Shown here: positions 26,122 to 36,650 of the stretch, piece by piece
Layout: each line of letters opens with the position of its first letter
Numbering within the stretch: the stretch's first letter is position 1
Source: Candidozyma auris
Taxonomy: Eukaryota; Ascomycota; Pichiomycetes; Serinales; Metschnikowiaceae
NCBI RefSeq assembly: GCF_003013715.1
Contig: NC_072812.1
Span: 1,736,001-1,800,000 of the forward strand
Length of the DNA stretch: 64,000 nt
Direction: 5' to 3'
Translations under genes and position numbers: made by a program
Notes under the pieces: model-generated
What the model was told of the DNA's origin: nothing
Seen by the model: the letters and a program-made list of their open reading frames with translations, nothing else
The model's database searches: none

Positions 26122-28212
26122 TCACGCCCTAATTTTGTTCTTCAATTGTAACACTATGGCAGTTCTAGAAGGGATATAGATGAATAAAGCGTTAGATCTA
26201 TTGTTCCACTGCTCTGGCAGAGTTACGAAGTTGAGTTTTTCTCCTTTTTCGTTTGTGTCTTTGATTCTCCCAAAACCCCCGAATTCCTCAGCATCCGAGT
26301 CAAGCACAATTTGATAGTCCCCAGCAGCTTCTACGCCAACTTTGTAGTCGGGGTAGGATTGAGTTGGGTGGAAGTTGAAAATGAATAGGAGGCCATTTCT
26401 TTCGAAGACCAAAACTTTATCAATTTCATGTTTCAAAGACACATAAGCCTGAGGGGTCAACAAGACACCGTATTCGGTGTCAAGCTTGAGCATGGCAGAA
26501 TCGAAATGAAATAAGAATTTGTAACGCAAAAGATCGTCGTTAATCAAGTTGAATTGACGTCTCGCGTAATGATAAGAATCATTATTACCCTCTCTAGGGA
26601 AGTCTAACCATTCTGGATGGCCGAATTCGTTACCCTCAAAGTTTAAGTAGCCTTCACCACCCAAGGCGAATGTAACCAAACGAATCATTTTGTGTAAAGC
26701 AAGTCCTCTGCTTATAGTTTCTGTCATCGGTGAGAGAACAGACATGTTAGTGTACATTTCCTTATCCATGAGCCAGAATGCTATCGTTTTATCGCCAACC
26801 AAGGCCTGGTCGTGAGACTCGCAGTAAGCGATACACTTCTCTCCGTGTCTTCTATTAGTTAATGTAAAAACAATGTTGCCAATGTCCCACTCGTCGTCCA
26901 GTAAGTGCTTCAAAATCTTGATCCACATATCCGGGATAGCCATAGACAATCTGTAGTCAAATCCAATACCGCCCGCAGAGATCGGCAAACACAATGTGGG
27001 CATACCACTCACATCCTCGGCAATGGTTGTGAAGTTGGCAGGACCGTCATTATCCTTTATCTCATCAAGCAAGCGACGTCCGAGCATGAGGTAGGTAATA
27101 GCATCTTCATCGACCAAGTCTGAATTGAAGTACTCGTTGTAATCACCGCTGAAGCCGTAACTCAAACCGTGATGCTTGTACAACATAGAGGTGACGCCAT
27201 CAAAACGGAAGCCATCAAACTTGTAAACATCGATGTAAAACTTCAAGTTCGACAACAAGAAACGCAATGTCTCATAATTGGAGTAATTAAACAATCTCGA
27301 ATCCCACAAGTCGTGGTTTCCTTTGGCACCACCGTGGAATAAGTAGTGATCGGTCCCATTGAAATTATTCAAACCGTCTTCAACATTTTTGGAGCTATGA
27401 GAGTGAACAACATCAAGAAGAACTCTGATACCCAACCGGTGGGCCTCATCAATGAGTTCCTTGAGCTCCTCAGGGGTACCGTATCTGGAGGAGATGGCGA
27501 AGAAGTTAGTCACCTGATAACCGAAACTGGCGTAGTAGGCATGCTCCATGACAGCCATCAATTGGATGGTGTTATAGCCAAGCTTATGAATAATGGGCAA
27601 GGTGTTCTTGGTGAACTCCTTGTAGCTTGCGATCTTAGGCTCTGGAGACGAGATACCAACGTGCGCCTCGTAGACCTTCAACCCCTCCACATCGTTTAGC
27701 TCAGGTCTTTTTTGTTTGAAAGTGTAGGTCAGAGAAGGATTCCAAAATCTTCCCTCGTAAGTCGTTGTTTCCTTGTTGAATGTTGCTCTTCTGACCCAAG
27801 GATCCAATCGGTAAATGCGCTCTCCAGTGCGAGTCACCATCGAGATTTTGTACTTTGAATCGTGAGGAACGGCAAAGTCCTCCTTCACTGGAGGAATAGT
27901 GAGACTCCATAATCCAAAGTCGTTCACCTTTTGCAATTGGTGCCTTTCCACGTCCCAGCCGTTGAAGTCACCCACAAGCGATACCAGCTGTACGTCAGGG
28001 ATGTACTCGGTGATGGTAACCTCCTTAGTATCCGTGTTGGCGTGAAGGCCATACCGTTCGTATGAAGAAGCAAACTTGGCTAAGGAACCCTCAGTTTTTT
28101 CCAATGTCTCGAGCCATTGACGGTATTGCAACTGGCGGCTGATGAGCTGGTTGGAGTATGGTTCCAACCAAGGATCGATATCCAAGGCTCCCTTAATGAG
28201 TGATTTGGACAT
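26122..28212 (-). CDS. GLC3: 1,4-alpha-glucan (glycogen) branching enzyme
   Basis: A GH13 enzyme that transfers alpha-1,4 glucan segments to alpha-1,6 positions during glycogen synthesis. The 696-residue length is normal. Order: N-terminal leader, CBM48 domain (about 60-160, with LVGDFNGWD), then the catalytic barrel. Conserved sites are [20 protein letters not shown] with the nucleophile Asp338, [10 protein letters not shown] with acid/base Glu399, and [12 protein letters not shown] with the third carboxylate. The all-beta C-domain ends the protein. A 13-A tract and an AGGGG stress-type element (28431-28435) lie upstream. ATG at 28210-28212. Confidence 0.96.
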   Translation of the reverse strand: MSKSLIKGALDIDPWLEPYSNQLISRQLQYRQWLETLEKTEGSLAKFASSYERYGLHANTDTKEVTITEYIPDVQLVSLVGDFNGWDVERHQLQKVNDFGLWSLTIPPVKEDFAVPHDSKYKISMVTRTGERIYRLDPWVRRATFNKETTTYEGRFWNPSLTYTFKQKRPELNDVEGLKVYEAHVGISSPEPKIASYKEFTKNTLPIIHKLGYNTIQLMAVMEHAYYASFGYQVTNFFAISSRYGTPEELKELIDEAHRLGIRVLLDVVHSHSSKNVEDGLNNFNGTDHYLFHGGAKGNHDLWDSRLFNYSNYETLRFLLSNLKFYIDVYKFDGFRFDGVTSMLYKHHGLSYGFSGDYNEYFNSDLVDEDAITYLMLGRRLLDEIKDNDGPANFTTIAEDVSGMPTLCLPISAGGIGFDYRLSMAIPDMWIKILKHLLDDEWDIGNIVFTLTNRRHGEKCIAYCESHDQALVGDKTIAFWLMDKEMYTNMSVLSPMTETISRGLALHKMIRLVTFALGGEGYLNFEGNEFGHPEWLDFPREGNNDSYHYARRQFNLINDDLLRYKFLFHFDSAMLKLDTEYGVLLTPQAYVSLKHEIDKVLVFERNGLLFIFNFHPTQSYPDYKVGVEAAGDYQIVLDSDAEEFGGFGRIKDTNEKGEKLNFVTLPEQWNNRSNALFIYIPSRTAIVLQLKNKIRA

Positions 28213-28908
28213 GATAAGAACTTAAGAAGAAAAAAGTAGTCGGAAAAAAAAAAAAATTGAAAGAAAAAGTAAAAAATGTTGGTAAGTGTGACTTGCCAGG
28301 GAATTGGCCGCTTTAAATTAATGTCTTGGAGGTTAGGGTCCGCTACTCACTTTACCTCTTGCTTCGGGGAACTATGGAGGATTTGGCGCCTTTTGGCTCG
28401 ATGTATGCACCATCTCACATCCATACGGCTAGGGGCGACCCGAGCAGCCCAGCGGGCAATTGGAAGGAGAAATTACTTACTTTCTGTTCTTGAAAAGTTC
28501 GGTAGTCTGTGTCGAATTAATTTTGCCTCCTTATCTGAAGCTCATAGTTAATCTGCTATTCTACCAGTGCTTCTCTTGAACCTCGCGTGATTGCTGGGAG
28601 TGCGGCTTCCCTTGTTCCACGTAGTAGCAGTCCGAATTTTTTAGGGCGGACCAAAAATTGGCCGACGGCGACGTATGATGCTATGGGTACATTGGAGCTA
28701 CATCTGCTTCCTTTCATTTCCCAATTTTTTATGATTTAAAGTCTTAGCTTCCTCAAAAGTTCTCTTAATCATTATCTATCTTTCTTTACACAATTCTAGA
28801 GTTAAGTTCTCCGCGGACCCTCTCATCTATGTGTGGGGTATATGAGAAGAGTTGGTGCGATTTTGCAGCCGCGAAGTCAGAAGGACCACGTTTGGGCTCC
28901 CCAACCTC
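28213..28908. other. GLC3 promoter and AIP1 3' flank
   Basis: A stretch of 696 bp between divergent-facing ends: the GLC3 promoter on the left and the AIP1 3' end on the right. It holds an A13 tract (28244-28256), AGGGG (28431-28435; STRE core for Msn2/4-type factors), TATA-like AT tracts near 28720, and the 13-mer ATTTTGCAGCCGC at 28860-28872. A plus frame at 28276-28551 looks accidental. Confidence 0.5.
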
Positions 28909-30759
28909 TTACTTGTATGCGGCAAAGTCGACCGACCACGCCTTCACCACACCGTCATTTCCAGTAGATACAAAGCTACCAATGTTTTTGTCGTATTTTA
29001 ACCACTTGACACCTGAAACACCGTTTTGGTGCGCCAATTGATACTTCAACACTTTCATGGGACGGGCCACCGAGTAGACAAAGATACTGCTATCTAGGCC
29101 GCCGCTAAGCAAAAAGTGAGAGTCCTCGGACCATTCCGCATCCTCAACACGGCTGTTGTGGAATGCCCACCTCGTAGTTACCACAGAACTGTCGCTAGTG
29201 TTGTACAATGTGTACTTGCCCATGCTGTCAGCAACTGCGGCGTACTTCCCATCAGGAGAGACCTTGATCAACGAAGGTGGTGATCTCAACGCCTGGTATG
29301 AACGTTCAAGTTTGCAAGACGTTCCCACACTGAACTCCTCCACCCTGTTGGCAGTCTGATTTGCGATAAGCACAGAACTTTCGGAGATTGCATCCACGTA
29401 GGTGGCCTTGAAATTGAGGGATGTTTTCGCAAGAACTTCGAGACTGCTAGCATCATAAACCAGTAATTGTCCCTCCTGGATCACGAACAACCTATCGCCG
29501 TACGAAGCAACTTGCTTAGGCTGCGAATCTATCTGGGCAGCTTGAATGACCGTCCCGTCACTTTTCCAAAGTTTGAGTTTATCGTCCCACCCTGCGGAAA
29601 CAATGTCGCTGTTGCTTTTCGTGATAGTTGCGATGAAGTTTGTATGCTGGTCCGCTCTAGATCCAAGTAATTCGGGAACGATTTCCAATTTGGCACCATC
29701 AATCTTCCATTTGACTAGCAAACCATCAGCGTCGCCTGTGTACACAAATTTGCCATCAGCGGAAACGGCTGACAACAGCTTTTGGTGACCGTACCAAACT
29801 TTCTGAGGAGACCCTCCAGTGTGAGCAAAGAAGTTCAAGTTTCCGTTCAAAGAGAGGGAAACAACATAATCCTTCGTCACTACAACACCAACTTGCTGGT
29901 TGGAAACAGTTGAGGGAGACTCAATTGTGTAAGTGTTCTTATGCTCGAGCTCGGGACTCCAACACTTGAGAGTGTTATCAGCGGAAGCAGTAACAAAACC
30001 AGATGAATTTGCAAACCAAGAGATCCCAAAAATTCCACCTTCATGAGCCTGTGGCAAGGTCTTTTTGACTTCTCCAGTCTTTCCATCGTAGAGCACAATT
30101 GTTCTGTCTGAGCCCACACTTACTAGCCATTGACCATCGGGGCTGAACTTGACATCTCTGATGGTGTTGCTGTGATTACAACGACAACTCTTATCAAACT
30201 TAAAAGGAGGACCATTGAAGAAAACCAACGCTTTATCATCACTTACGGTGGCAGCCCTGTAGGGCCTTTGCTTTTTGATGTCGACCGCATTGATGGTTTC
30301 CGCATGGCCTTGGATCTCGCCTACAGAGTTACCAGAGTCCCACGTGAAGCAATGCCCAAACTGATCTTTACCTTGTCCGACAGCAATAACTCTTTGATTG
30401 TCTCCGTCCCACGCAATGGACTTAATTGGGCCACTGAGAATCTGATACTCAGCCTTGACTACGGGCTGCTCAAACAGACCGCCTTCTTTGCCAAAGACAG
30501 AGGAATCCCAGATTTTCACATTGCCTGACTCATCTCCAGAAGCAATATAGTTGCCTGAAGGGCTAAATGTGGCCACAGTAGTTGGATATGTATGCTTAGT
30601 GAATTGGATAGGAGCAATTTCTTCGCTTAATGAGCGAACGATGATGGATCTTCCAGACGCGTATGCAATCCTATCATTGTTGAAATCGTAAGAAATGAAG
30701 GTGCTTGCAGCACGTGTGGTATTCGGCTGAGGTGGGTACAAGCTGATAGGAGTAATCAT
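28909..30759 (-). CDS. AIP1: Actin-interacting protein 1 (WD40 double propeller)
   Basis: Aip1 works with cofilin to sever and disassemble actin filaments at cortical patches. The 616-residue length matches yeast Aip1 (615). The sequence is built of WD repeats making two seven-bladed propellers. Clear blades include GNYIASGDESGNVKIWD, DGQWLVSVGSDRTIVLYDG, SGFVTASADNTLKCW, SDIVSAGWDDKLKLW and GSFVSTGNDGVVKAW. The N-terminus PISLYPPQPNTTRAA is characteristic of the family. The start is the ATG at 30757-30759. Confidence 0.95.
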   Translation of the reverse strand: MITPISLYPPQPNTTRAASTFISYDFNNDRIAYASGRSIIVRSLSEEIAPIQFTKHTYPTTVATFSPSGNYIASGDESGNVKIWDSSVFGKEGGLFEQPVVKAEYQILSGPIKSIAWDGDNQRVIAVGQGKDQFGHCFTWDSGNSVGEIQGHAETINAVDIKKQRPYRAATVSDDKALVFFNGPPFKFDKSCRCNHSNTIRDVKFSPDGQWLVSVGSDRTIVLYDGKTGEVKKTLPQAHEGGIFGISWFANSSGFVTASADNTLKCWSPELEHKNTYTIESPSTVSNQQVGVVVTKDYVVSLSLNGNLNFFAHTGGSPQKVWYGHQKLLSAVSADGKFVYTGDADGLLVKWKIDGAKLEIVPELLGSRADQHTNFIATITKSNSDIVSAGWDDKLKLWKSDGTVIQAAQIDSQPKQVASYGDRLFVIQEGQLLVYDASSLEVLAKTSLNFKATYVDAISESSVLIANQTANRVEEFSVGTSCKLERSYQALRSPPSLIKVSPDGKYAAVADSMGKYTLYNTSDSSVVTTRWAFHNSRVEDAEWSEDSHFLLSGGLDSSIFVYSVARPMKVLKYQLAHQNGVSGVKWLKYDKNIGSFVSTGNDGVVKAWSVDFAAYK

Positions 30760-30880
30760 CTTTCTTTAGAAATGGCCACTTGTTTGATTATCGAATCTGT
30801 TGGTGCCTCACTAAATTTACCTGCACAATTGCGTAAAGTTGCAAAATGCAAAGCACATCGAAGTCGTCCTCATTTTATAA

Positions 30881-30893
30881 TATATATATATAT
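30881..30893. repeat. (TA)n microsatellite
   Basis: A short TATATATATATAT run lies between the ARP4 stop and the AIP1 start. It may serve as TATA-rich promoter DNA for AIP1 or as an AT-rich 3' end signal for ARP4. Confidence 0.6.
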
Positions 30894-30921
30894 GTATGTC
30901 GTATAGTACAATTTTTTCTTC

Positions 30922-32349
30922 TTAACGGAAACGTTGGGTGAGGATCCTGTCGACACCAGCCTCCTCGTATTCGGCTTTGCTAACCCACATCTGATGAAAG
31001 GTTCCAAGCGATGCAAGCACGCTTCCTCCAATCCACGCCTGGTTGGGTCTCTCGTTGGCGTTACCAAGAGCATGGAGACGGATTTTAAGACCAGGATTAG
31101 AGTTCAGTAGCTCGTTGTATAGCCTCTCAGTCAATCTGGGGATCAATGAGGAACCTCCCGTAACAATAATGTTGTGCGCGATAGAAGTCCTCAAGTCGAT
31201 GTCGATAGAGGAAATTGCATGTGTTATTAGTTGGCTCAATCCTCTGGCAGTCTTGGTTGTCGTGCCATTTTCTGGTGCAGGGGTTGGCGTGGATGGGCTG
31301 GATCCCGCTTTTCTGGCCCTCTTTAACGGACGGTAGTCATCATAAGGACTGCTGATATCGAGCTCACCGTTGTTAGCAGGGTATTTCTCGTTAAGAGACT
31401 CATCCTCGAATGGATAACTAGCTGGATCGAAGAGCGTGTCAGCAAGACGGAAACGATCGATACCCATTTCGATAGACTGTCCTGAAGGAAGCTCGAAGAG
31501 TCTTTTTTCAGACTCATCGTCATACTGTTCTTTGATAGATTCAGCATTTTGGGCGTTACTTGAATTCATCTTTTTTTCCGGAACCTCAAGCATTAGTTCC
31601 TTGAACTCAGCATATATCTTCTCTCTTTGGAAGTCGTCGAACGAGGTAGTAATTTTATCAGGAATCTCTCTTTTGGTGAACTTAGCAGCGTCAGGGTACA
31701 CAGTTGGCGTTTTCTCTTTGATTCTGTACTTCAACTCCATGTTCACATCAGGATACTTTGATTTCAAGATATTATGAATGTGGTCATTCAAAAATTGGCC
31801 ACTATAATGGGTCTTCATAGAGTTCCTGAGAAGACAGATGCCGTCAACGACTGGAGTAACACTGACGCTGTCATGGCCTATATCGACCACCAAACAGCTT
31901 GATCTTCCCTGCTGAAAAGACACACACGTCGGCGTCCTGGCTAAATACAAAGCAGGGAAGTTGAACAGCTCATAAAAAGTCTCCACGAGTTTTTGTCTAT
32001 ATTCTTTATCGGTCCAAACGGGTTCGGTGATCAAAATGGGCTGTTCTTGATAGTCTACTTTCAACAACTCGTTAAAATAATGACGGTATTGTTCAATAGC
32101 TCCATCCCAATCCTGAATAAGGGATTCCTTCATAATTGGAATAATCTCCTGGTTGGAACGAGGATACTCCATGCCGTGGCCAAAGATCTTCAGATTATTG
32201 GCAGTCTTTGCATAGCATGAAGGCACAATCACTTTTGGGTAATCGTCTCCAGCGTATCCAATTCTCGTGGTGTAACTTCCAGCATCGAGGACGATGGCAT
32301 TGATCTCGTCGCCACCGTACACTGCCCCGCTATTCCCCGACGAAGACAT
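30922..32349 (-). CDS. ARP4: Nuclear actin-related protein Arp4
   Basis: Arp4 is a shared subunit of the NuA4 acetyltransferase and the INO80 and SWR1 remodellers. The 475-residue protein has the actin fold: EINAIVLDAGSYTTRIGYAG (phosphate loop 1), ILITEPVW, CLVVDIGHDSVSVTPVVDG (phosphate loop 2) and ITHAISSIDIDLRTSIAHNI leading to IVTGGSSLIP. Acidic and Lys-rich insertions (about 225-350) are an Arp4 hallmark compared with actin (375 residues). The end TFHQMWVSKAEYEEAGVD resembles the actin C-terminus. No CTG codon was found in the stretch I read (about residues 140-200). Confidence 0.93.
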   Translation of the reverse strand: MSSSGNSGAVYGGDEINAIVLDAGSYTTRIGYAGDDYPKVIVPSCYAKTANNLKIFGHGMEYPRSNQEIIPIMKESLIQDWDGAIEQYRHYFNELLKVDYQEQPILITEPVWTDKEYRQKLVETFYELFNFPALYLARTPTCVSFQQGRSSCLVVDIGHDSVSVTPVVDGICLLRNSMKTHYSGQFLNDHIHNILKSKYPDVNMELKYRIKEKTPTVYPDAAKFTKREIPDKITTSFDDFQREKIYAEFKELMLEVPEKKMNSSNAQNAESIKEQYDDESEKRLFELPSGQSIEMGIDRFRLADTLFDPASYPFEDESLNEKYPANNGELDISSPYDDYRPLKRARKAGSSPSTPTPAPENGTTTKTARGLSQLITHAISSIDIDLRTSIAHNIIVTGGSSLIPRLTERLYNELLNSNPGLKIRLHALGNANERPNQAWIGGSVLASLGTFHQMWVSKAEYEEAGVDRILTQRFR

Positions 32350-32496
32350 GTTGTGAGACTGGAATTTTGTTCTAGAGACTTTTTTTTATCTGTTTACCGT
32401 TGGGTGCACACCATACAAACTGCCTCAACTTTTAGCTCTTGCAATCATAGCATACACACTGATCGTGTTCTAACTTCGTTCAGAGATTTTATTTAA

Positions 32497-34215
32497 TTAC
32501 ATAATCTTCGACTCAGCATCAATCAAGCTGATCAAGTACTCAGCCTCCAACCTCACTCTAGCTTCTCTCACCCAGTCATCTGCCAATTTTCTACTCCATC
32601 CTTTCAAGTTGGCGACTTCCTCCACAGCAACGTCTAATTGACCGCGGACCAAACTCAGGTTAACTCTAGCGATCACCGACTCGATGTCTTTCCCATCAGG
32701 CTTGTTGCCCTTTACAGGCAACAAAAACTTGGAAAATATCACTGACGCAACATGTCCCAACAAACCAGCATTAGGAGGCAACAATGAAGCCGATCTCAAC
32801 TCGGGCGTGAGTTGCTCCCAAGCAGTCAATAATTGAGGAATAGATAAGATTGACTGGTTGGATTGATTTGAAAGTAATGGTTCCAACTCCTTTAACGCGA
32901 GCTGAAATACTTCGTTGTCGCTCTTGGCGGTTGCTTCGTCAACCTTTTTAACGTATGGTGTCAAGAATTTTGCGGGAGTGTTTGCATCTGTAGCAAAAAT
33001 TAGTGACTTTAACTTGTTTAATGCCAGTTGAATGACACCTCTGTTACTAGCGGCAACAGCTTGTTGCTCTAAGGCTTGTGCGTAGTTTTCGAGGTCCTCT
33101 AATCTACTGTTCAAGGCTTCTAAGTTTTTCAATCTGCCGTCCCTCTCATCATCAATCTTTTGCTTGACCATTTGCTCGAATTTTCTTGTTTGCTCGACTC
33201 TCACCATGGTAGTGGCGTTTACAGCAGCCTGTGTGATGGCTTGTTTGGCCGCCTCCACCTCCTGGGTAACTCTAGCTTTATATTTCTTCTCTAAGTTAGA
33301 CTTTTCGATGTTGAATTGGTCCAACAAGTTTTGAGTCAATTCTAGTTCCTTTTGCGTGTATGCGGAAAGCAATTCGGTCTTAGTACTCTTGAGTCTCTTT
33401 TGAAGCTCGTCCTCCAACGAGGTATTCAATGCCATCAATTTGGAGGTTAAAGCATGAACGTTTTCGTTGATGTTTTTGATCAATGCATCCTTCTTGGGGC
33501 CAACGTTGGAGGCATCTACCAACGCAATCAAATCATTGAAGGACTGAATAGTACTTTTGACAGATTCATCGGCAATGTCGTGAAGACCGTCTTTCAATTT
33601 GATCATTGGCAATTTTTCAATAACTTCACCCACTGATTCAACTTCAACAGGTTTCTGCAACTGTTCCTCGGGAGTAGTGTAGTGGGGTTTCTTAGAAAGC
33701 TTACTCTTGGTCTCCTTAATGAGAGTTTCGCTGCCTTTCTCGATTTTGGAGGTCAATTGGTCAATCTGATCCTTGGAAGGAAGCTTTATTCTACCCAAAG
33801 ATCTCTGCAATTCTGCGGTGGAACCGGTTTCAATGAAGTCAATTAATTCCTCGTAGTATGGCAAATCCTTGTCAATGACAAAGTCCATGACCTTATCGTT
33901 CTTGGTTGCAGCAAACAAGGTAGCGCCATACACAACAGAGGTCAACAAGATGGTCTTGAGCAAGAACCCAGTAAGAGAGAACTTCTTTTTCTTTGGGGTT
34001 GGCTCTTCTGGAATCTCATTGATTCTCTTGGCTTCTTCTTTAACCTCAGGTGACACTGGTGGAGCACCAAGGTTTCGTTTGACCGGTTGCGAGGTGACTG
34101 GAGTGCCTGGCCTGGTGTTAAGCTCCTGAAATGAGCGCAACGATGTGGCCAATGAGCGACGAGAAGCACATTGAGCAGATTGAGCTACCGCTCTGCGAGC
34201 AACAGTACTGAACAT
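32497..34215 (-). CDS. MIC60: MICOS core subunit Mic60 (mitofilin/Fcj1)
   Basis: Mic60 shapes crista junctions in the mitochondrial inner membrane and contacts TOM and SAM. I use the ATG at 34213-34215, giving MFSTVARRAVAQSAQCASRR, an Arg/Ser/Ala-rich presequence, and 572 residues. An in-frame ATG at 34276-34278 would add 21 residues. One transmembrane helix (about 85-107, SLTGFLLKTILLTSVVYGAT) follows a Pro-rich segment. A long coiled coil (about 220-410) leads to the C-terminal mitofilin signature (RVNLSLVRGQLDVAVEEV followed by ANLKGWSRKLADDWV). Confidence 0.92.
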   Translation of the reverse strand: MFSTVARRAVAQSAQCASRRSLATSLRSFQELNTRPGTPVTSQPVKRNLGAPPVSPEVKEEAKRINEIPEEPTPKKKKFSLTGFLLKTILLTSVVYGATLFAATKNDKVMDFVIDKDLPYYEELIDFIETGSTAELQRSLGRIKLPSKDQIDQLTSKIEKGSETLIKETKSKLSKKPHYTTPEEQLQKPVEVESVGEVIEKLPMIKLKDGLHDIADESVKSTIQSFNDLIALVDASNVGPKKDALIKNINENVHALTSKLMALNTSLEDELQKRLKSTKTELLSAYTQKELELTQNLLDQFNIEKSNLEKKYKARVTQEVEAAKQAITQAAVNATTMVRVEQTRKFEQMVKQKIDDERDGRLKNLEALNSRLEDLENYAQALEQQAVAASNRGVIQLALNKLKSLIFATDANTPAKFLTPYVKKVDEATAKSDNEVFQLALKELEPLLSNQSNQSILSIPQLLTAWEQLTPELRSASLLPPNAGLLGHVASVIFSKFLLPVKGNKPDGKDIESVIARVNLSLVRGQLDVAVEEVANLKGWSRKLADDWVREARVRLEAEYLISLIDAESKIM

Positions 34216-34429
34216 CGAAGAACTAATGCTGTACTTTCTTGGTGTTGAGGCTCTCAAGCTTTTGTTGCAATTCACCATACGTTTTTTTCTCGACCAACCA
34301 TAGTGCGACACTGGCGGTGGACGGGTCTAAGCTAGCACAATGCATTATCTACCGCGAATTGGTTGCAAAAAAAAGAAAAAAATAAAATGGCATAACAAAG
34401 TGTGGTCTATTGAACTACTAATGTTCGTT

Positions 34430-36106
34430 TTATTGATACAACACCTGGGGATTATAGGTGCTATCGTGGTAAAGTTCAGCACCGAATTTGACTAAACCTG
34501 TTTCTGCCTCATACTGACTCCAATGGTCAAGTAATTCTGCAAGGATGTCGGGCTCGCTTTCAGCCAAGTCCTTTGTCTCACCAGGATCAGCCTTTAAATC
34601 GAACAACTGCCACTTTTCAGGTCCCATAGGCTTGGGGATGTATAATGCCTTCCATTTGCCCTTCCTGATGGCTTGTTGTGCGAAAAGCTCCCAACCTGTC
34701 ACCGAATTCTCATCGTGGGCAAAGTCAGCTTCGCCTTTGATATAGCTTTTCCAGGAAAGACCTCTTGGCTTCACAACTTGTCTACCTCGGAACTGCGTTC
34801 CTGGATGTTCTATTTCTGCCAAGTCCAATACTGTAGGAAGGATATCCATCACTGTTGCAAATCCATGTTTGATATTTCCCCTGTTTTGTTGTGGAATTGC
34901 GTTTGGATGGTGGATTATCAAGGGACAACGGATGCCTCCTTCACTTGCCCACATTTTGTACATGTATGCTGGTGCAGTTGCCGCCTGGGCCCATTGATCG
35001 GAATACCAGACGAAGGAAGTTTTCTTGCCGATATTATCATATTGGTTGTTGTAGTGCTTCTCTATATTTCGTTGAAAGTTCTGGTTTTGGAGAGGAAGAG
35101 CCTCCATCATCATTCCCTCGGCACCGTTGTCAGACATGAAAAGAATAAAAGTGTTGTCGAGCTCTCCGGTCTTTTCTAGCCTTTCTACGACCCGTCCAAT
35201 GTTCTGGTCCAATGAATCGACCATAGCGGCGTAAGTCTCCATGATTCGGCTCTCGACCTTTCTTTCGTGCTCGGTCAAGTCTTTCCAGGCTTTATCCCTT
35301 TGAGTGACGACCTCATGAGGAACAATTCCGTCTGGGATAATTCCCAATTTTAAGGCTCTGTCTAAGCGCTCTCTCCTCAAAACCTCTGGACCCCCGTCAT
35401 ATTTTCCTTTATATTTTGCTATCAAATCCTCTGGCGCCTGGAATGGCCAGTGAGGTGCCGTGTACGTCAAAAAACCAAAGAACGGGCGTTGTTTCCTCTG
35501 CTCGTCATCGCCTAAAAAGTCTAAAAATCTATCTGTGAAGTAATCACTGCTGTAGTAGTTCTCGGGAAGTGTGTAAGGGTCAATACTTTCACCGTTCTCC
35601 TGGAATAATGGGGCCATAAATTTGGCAGGACCGCCATTCTCTGAGTCAATTGGAAAGTACTTGTAGTGGTTGCCGGCACCAGCCAACAAGGTGAACGTCT
35701 TCTGGAACCCTCTCTTGGAGGGCCAATATTCAGGAGTAAGCCCCAAATGCCACTTCCCGCTTTGAAAAGTGTAGTAGCCAGAATCCTCTAAAATCTCAGA
35801 CAAGGCGGCAACTCTATAATTCAAGTAGCCCTCGTAGCCCGGCTTCCCTCCGAAGATATCAGGATGGTTTCTTGCAAATTCTGCCATCTGCCCCAACCCT
35901 GCGATATGGTTGTCAGTGCCTGAGAGAAGCATTGACCGAGTTGGTGAACATGCCGAAGCCGTGTGAAAGTCGGTGAATCTGAGACCATTGAGCGCCAATT
36001 TATGCAAATTTGGAGTGTCAATTTCTCCTCCGAATGCGCTTAAGTCGGTGAAGCCCAAGTCGTCTGCAACAATTATAATGAAGTTTGATTTTTGCTTTAT
36101 CGTCAT
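34430..36106 (-). CDS. Type I (formylglycine) arylsulfatase of bacterial AtsA type
   Basis: A 558-residue sulfatase that would hydrolyse aryl or alkyl sulfate esters to release sulfate. It has the metal ligands DD (15-16), the C-x-P-x-R signature CSPTRSMLLSG with Cys53 to be oxidised to formylglycine, GKWHLG (His near 120), APHWP and FMSDNGAEG. It tracks the Pseudomonas aeruginosa AtsA sequence as I recall it along nearly its whole length: ADDLGF, FGGEI.TPNL, TDFHTAS.CSPTRSMLL, TGWELF and WQL.DL..DPGE blocks. No signal peptide is visible, so it is probably cytosolic, like AtsA. A bacterial gene acquired by horizontal transfer is likely. It fits a sulfur-scavenging role beside MET14 and the SOA1-like carrier. 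Confidence 0.9.
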   Translation of the reverse strand: MTIKQKSNFIIIVADDLGFTDLSAFGGEIDTPNLHKLALNGLRFTDFHTASACSPTRSMLLSGTDNHIAGLGQMAEFARNHPDIFGGKPGYEGYLNYRVAALSEILEDSGYYTFQSGKWHLGLTPEYWPSKRGFQKTFTLLAGAGNHYKYFPIDSENGGPAKFMAPLFQENGESIDPYTLPENYYSSDYFTDRFLDFLGDDEQRKQRPFFGFLTYTAPHWPFQAPEDLIAKYKGKYDGGPEVLRRERLDRALKLGIIPDGIVPHEVVTQRDKAWKDLTEHERKVESRIMETYAAMVDSLDQNIGRVVERLEKTGELDNTFILFMSDNGAEGMMMEALPLQNQNFQRNIEKHYNNQYDNIGKKTSFVWYSDQWAQAATAPAYMYKMWASEGGIRCPLIIHHPNAIPQQNRGNIKHGFATVMDILPTVLDLAEIEHPGTQFRGRQVVKPRGLSWKSYIKGEADFAHDENSVTGWELFAQQAIRKGKWKALYIPKPMGPEKWQLFDLKADPGETKDLAESEPDILAELLDHWSQYEAETGLVKFGAELYHDSTYNPQVLYQ

Positions 36107-36650
36107 GATGATTATATGTGAGTATAACTCAGGATGAGAAGAGGTGATGCATTTTAAATATTAATTCTGATACAAGAATCATCACGTTTATTTTCTGAAA
36201 ATTGTTTAATGTGGCTCTAGTAAGGTACAATAGTACATGGGATGTGCATCGAGTGCAGAGTTATTTTCAGGCCACTGGATACATAGGCGAGCCACACTTT
36301 TTAAAAACTCTAAAATTGAAATTTTGACGGAACAATGCACTAAATCCAATTGTGTATTGAAGCCGATAAGGTCTTGGACTGCAAATCCCTTCAAAGTTCT
36401 TGATGAAGCATAAATAGACCGCAAACTAGCTCGTCATGGTGCTGCAGGTCAAAGATAGAATTGTCTCAGGTGAGACATTTCCGTTTTTGATCGATTTCAT
36501 TGTCTAAAAACCCGTGTTCTTTTCACGAGATACCGTGAAGTCCATATATTAAGATTTCATTGAATATTCTCCTCCCTCCACGAGCCAATTTGATCCAACG
36601 CGAAATAATCGAAAGATATCTGCGTTGTTTAATATTTCATAATTCTCACA
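36107..36650. other. Divergent intergenic region sulfatase / cupin gene
   Basis: A spacer of 544 bp. Seen: half E-box TCACGT near 36184, GATAAG near 36366, and a small palindrome GTCTC-AGGT-GAGAC at 36463-36476. No full CACGTG is present on the sulfatase side. A minus frame (36206-36424) has no family resemblance. Confidence 0.45.
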
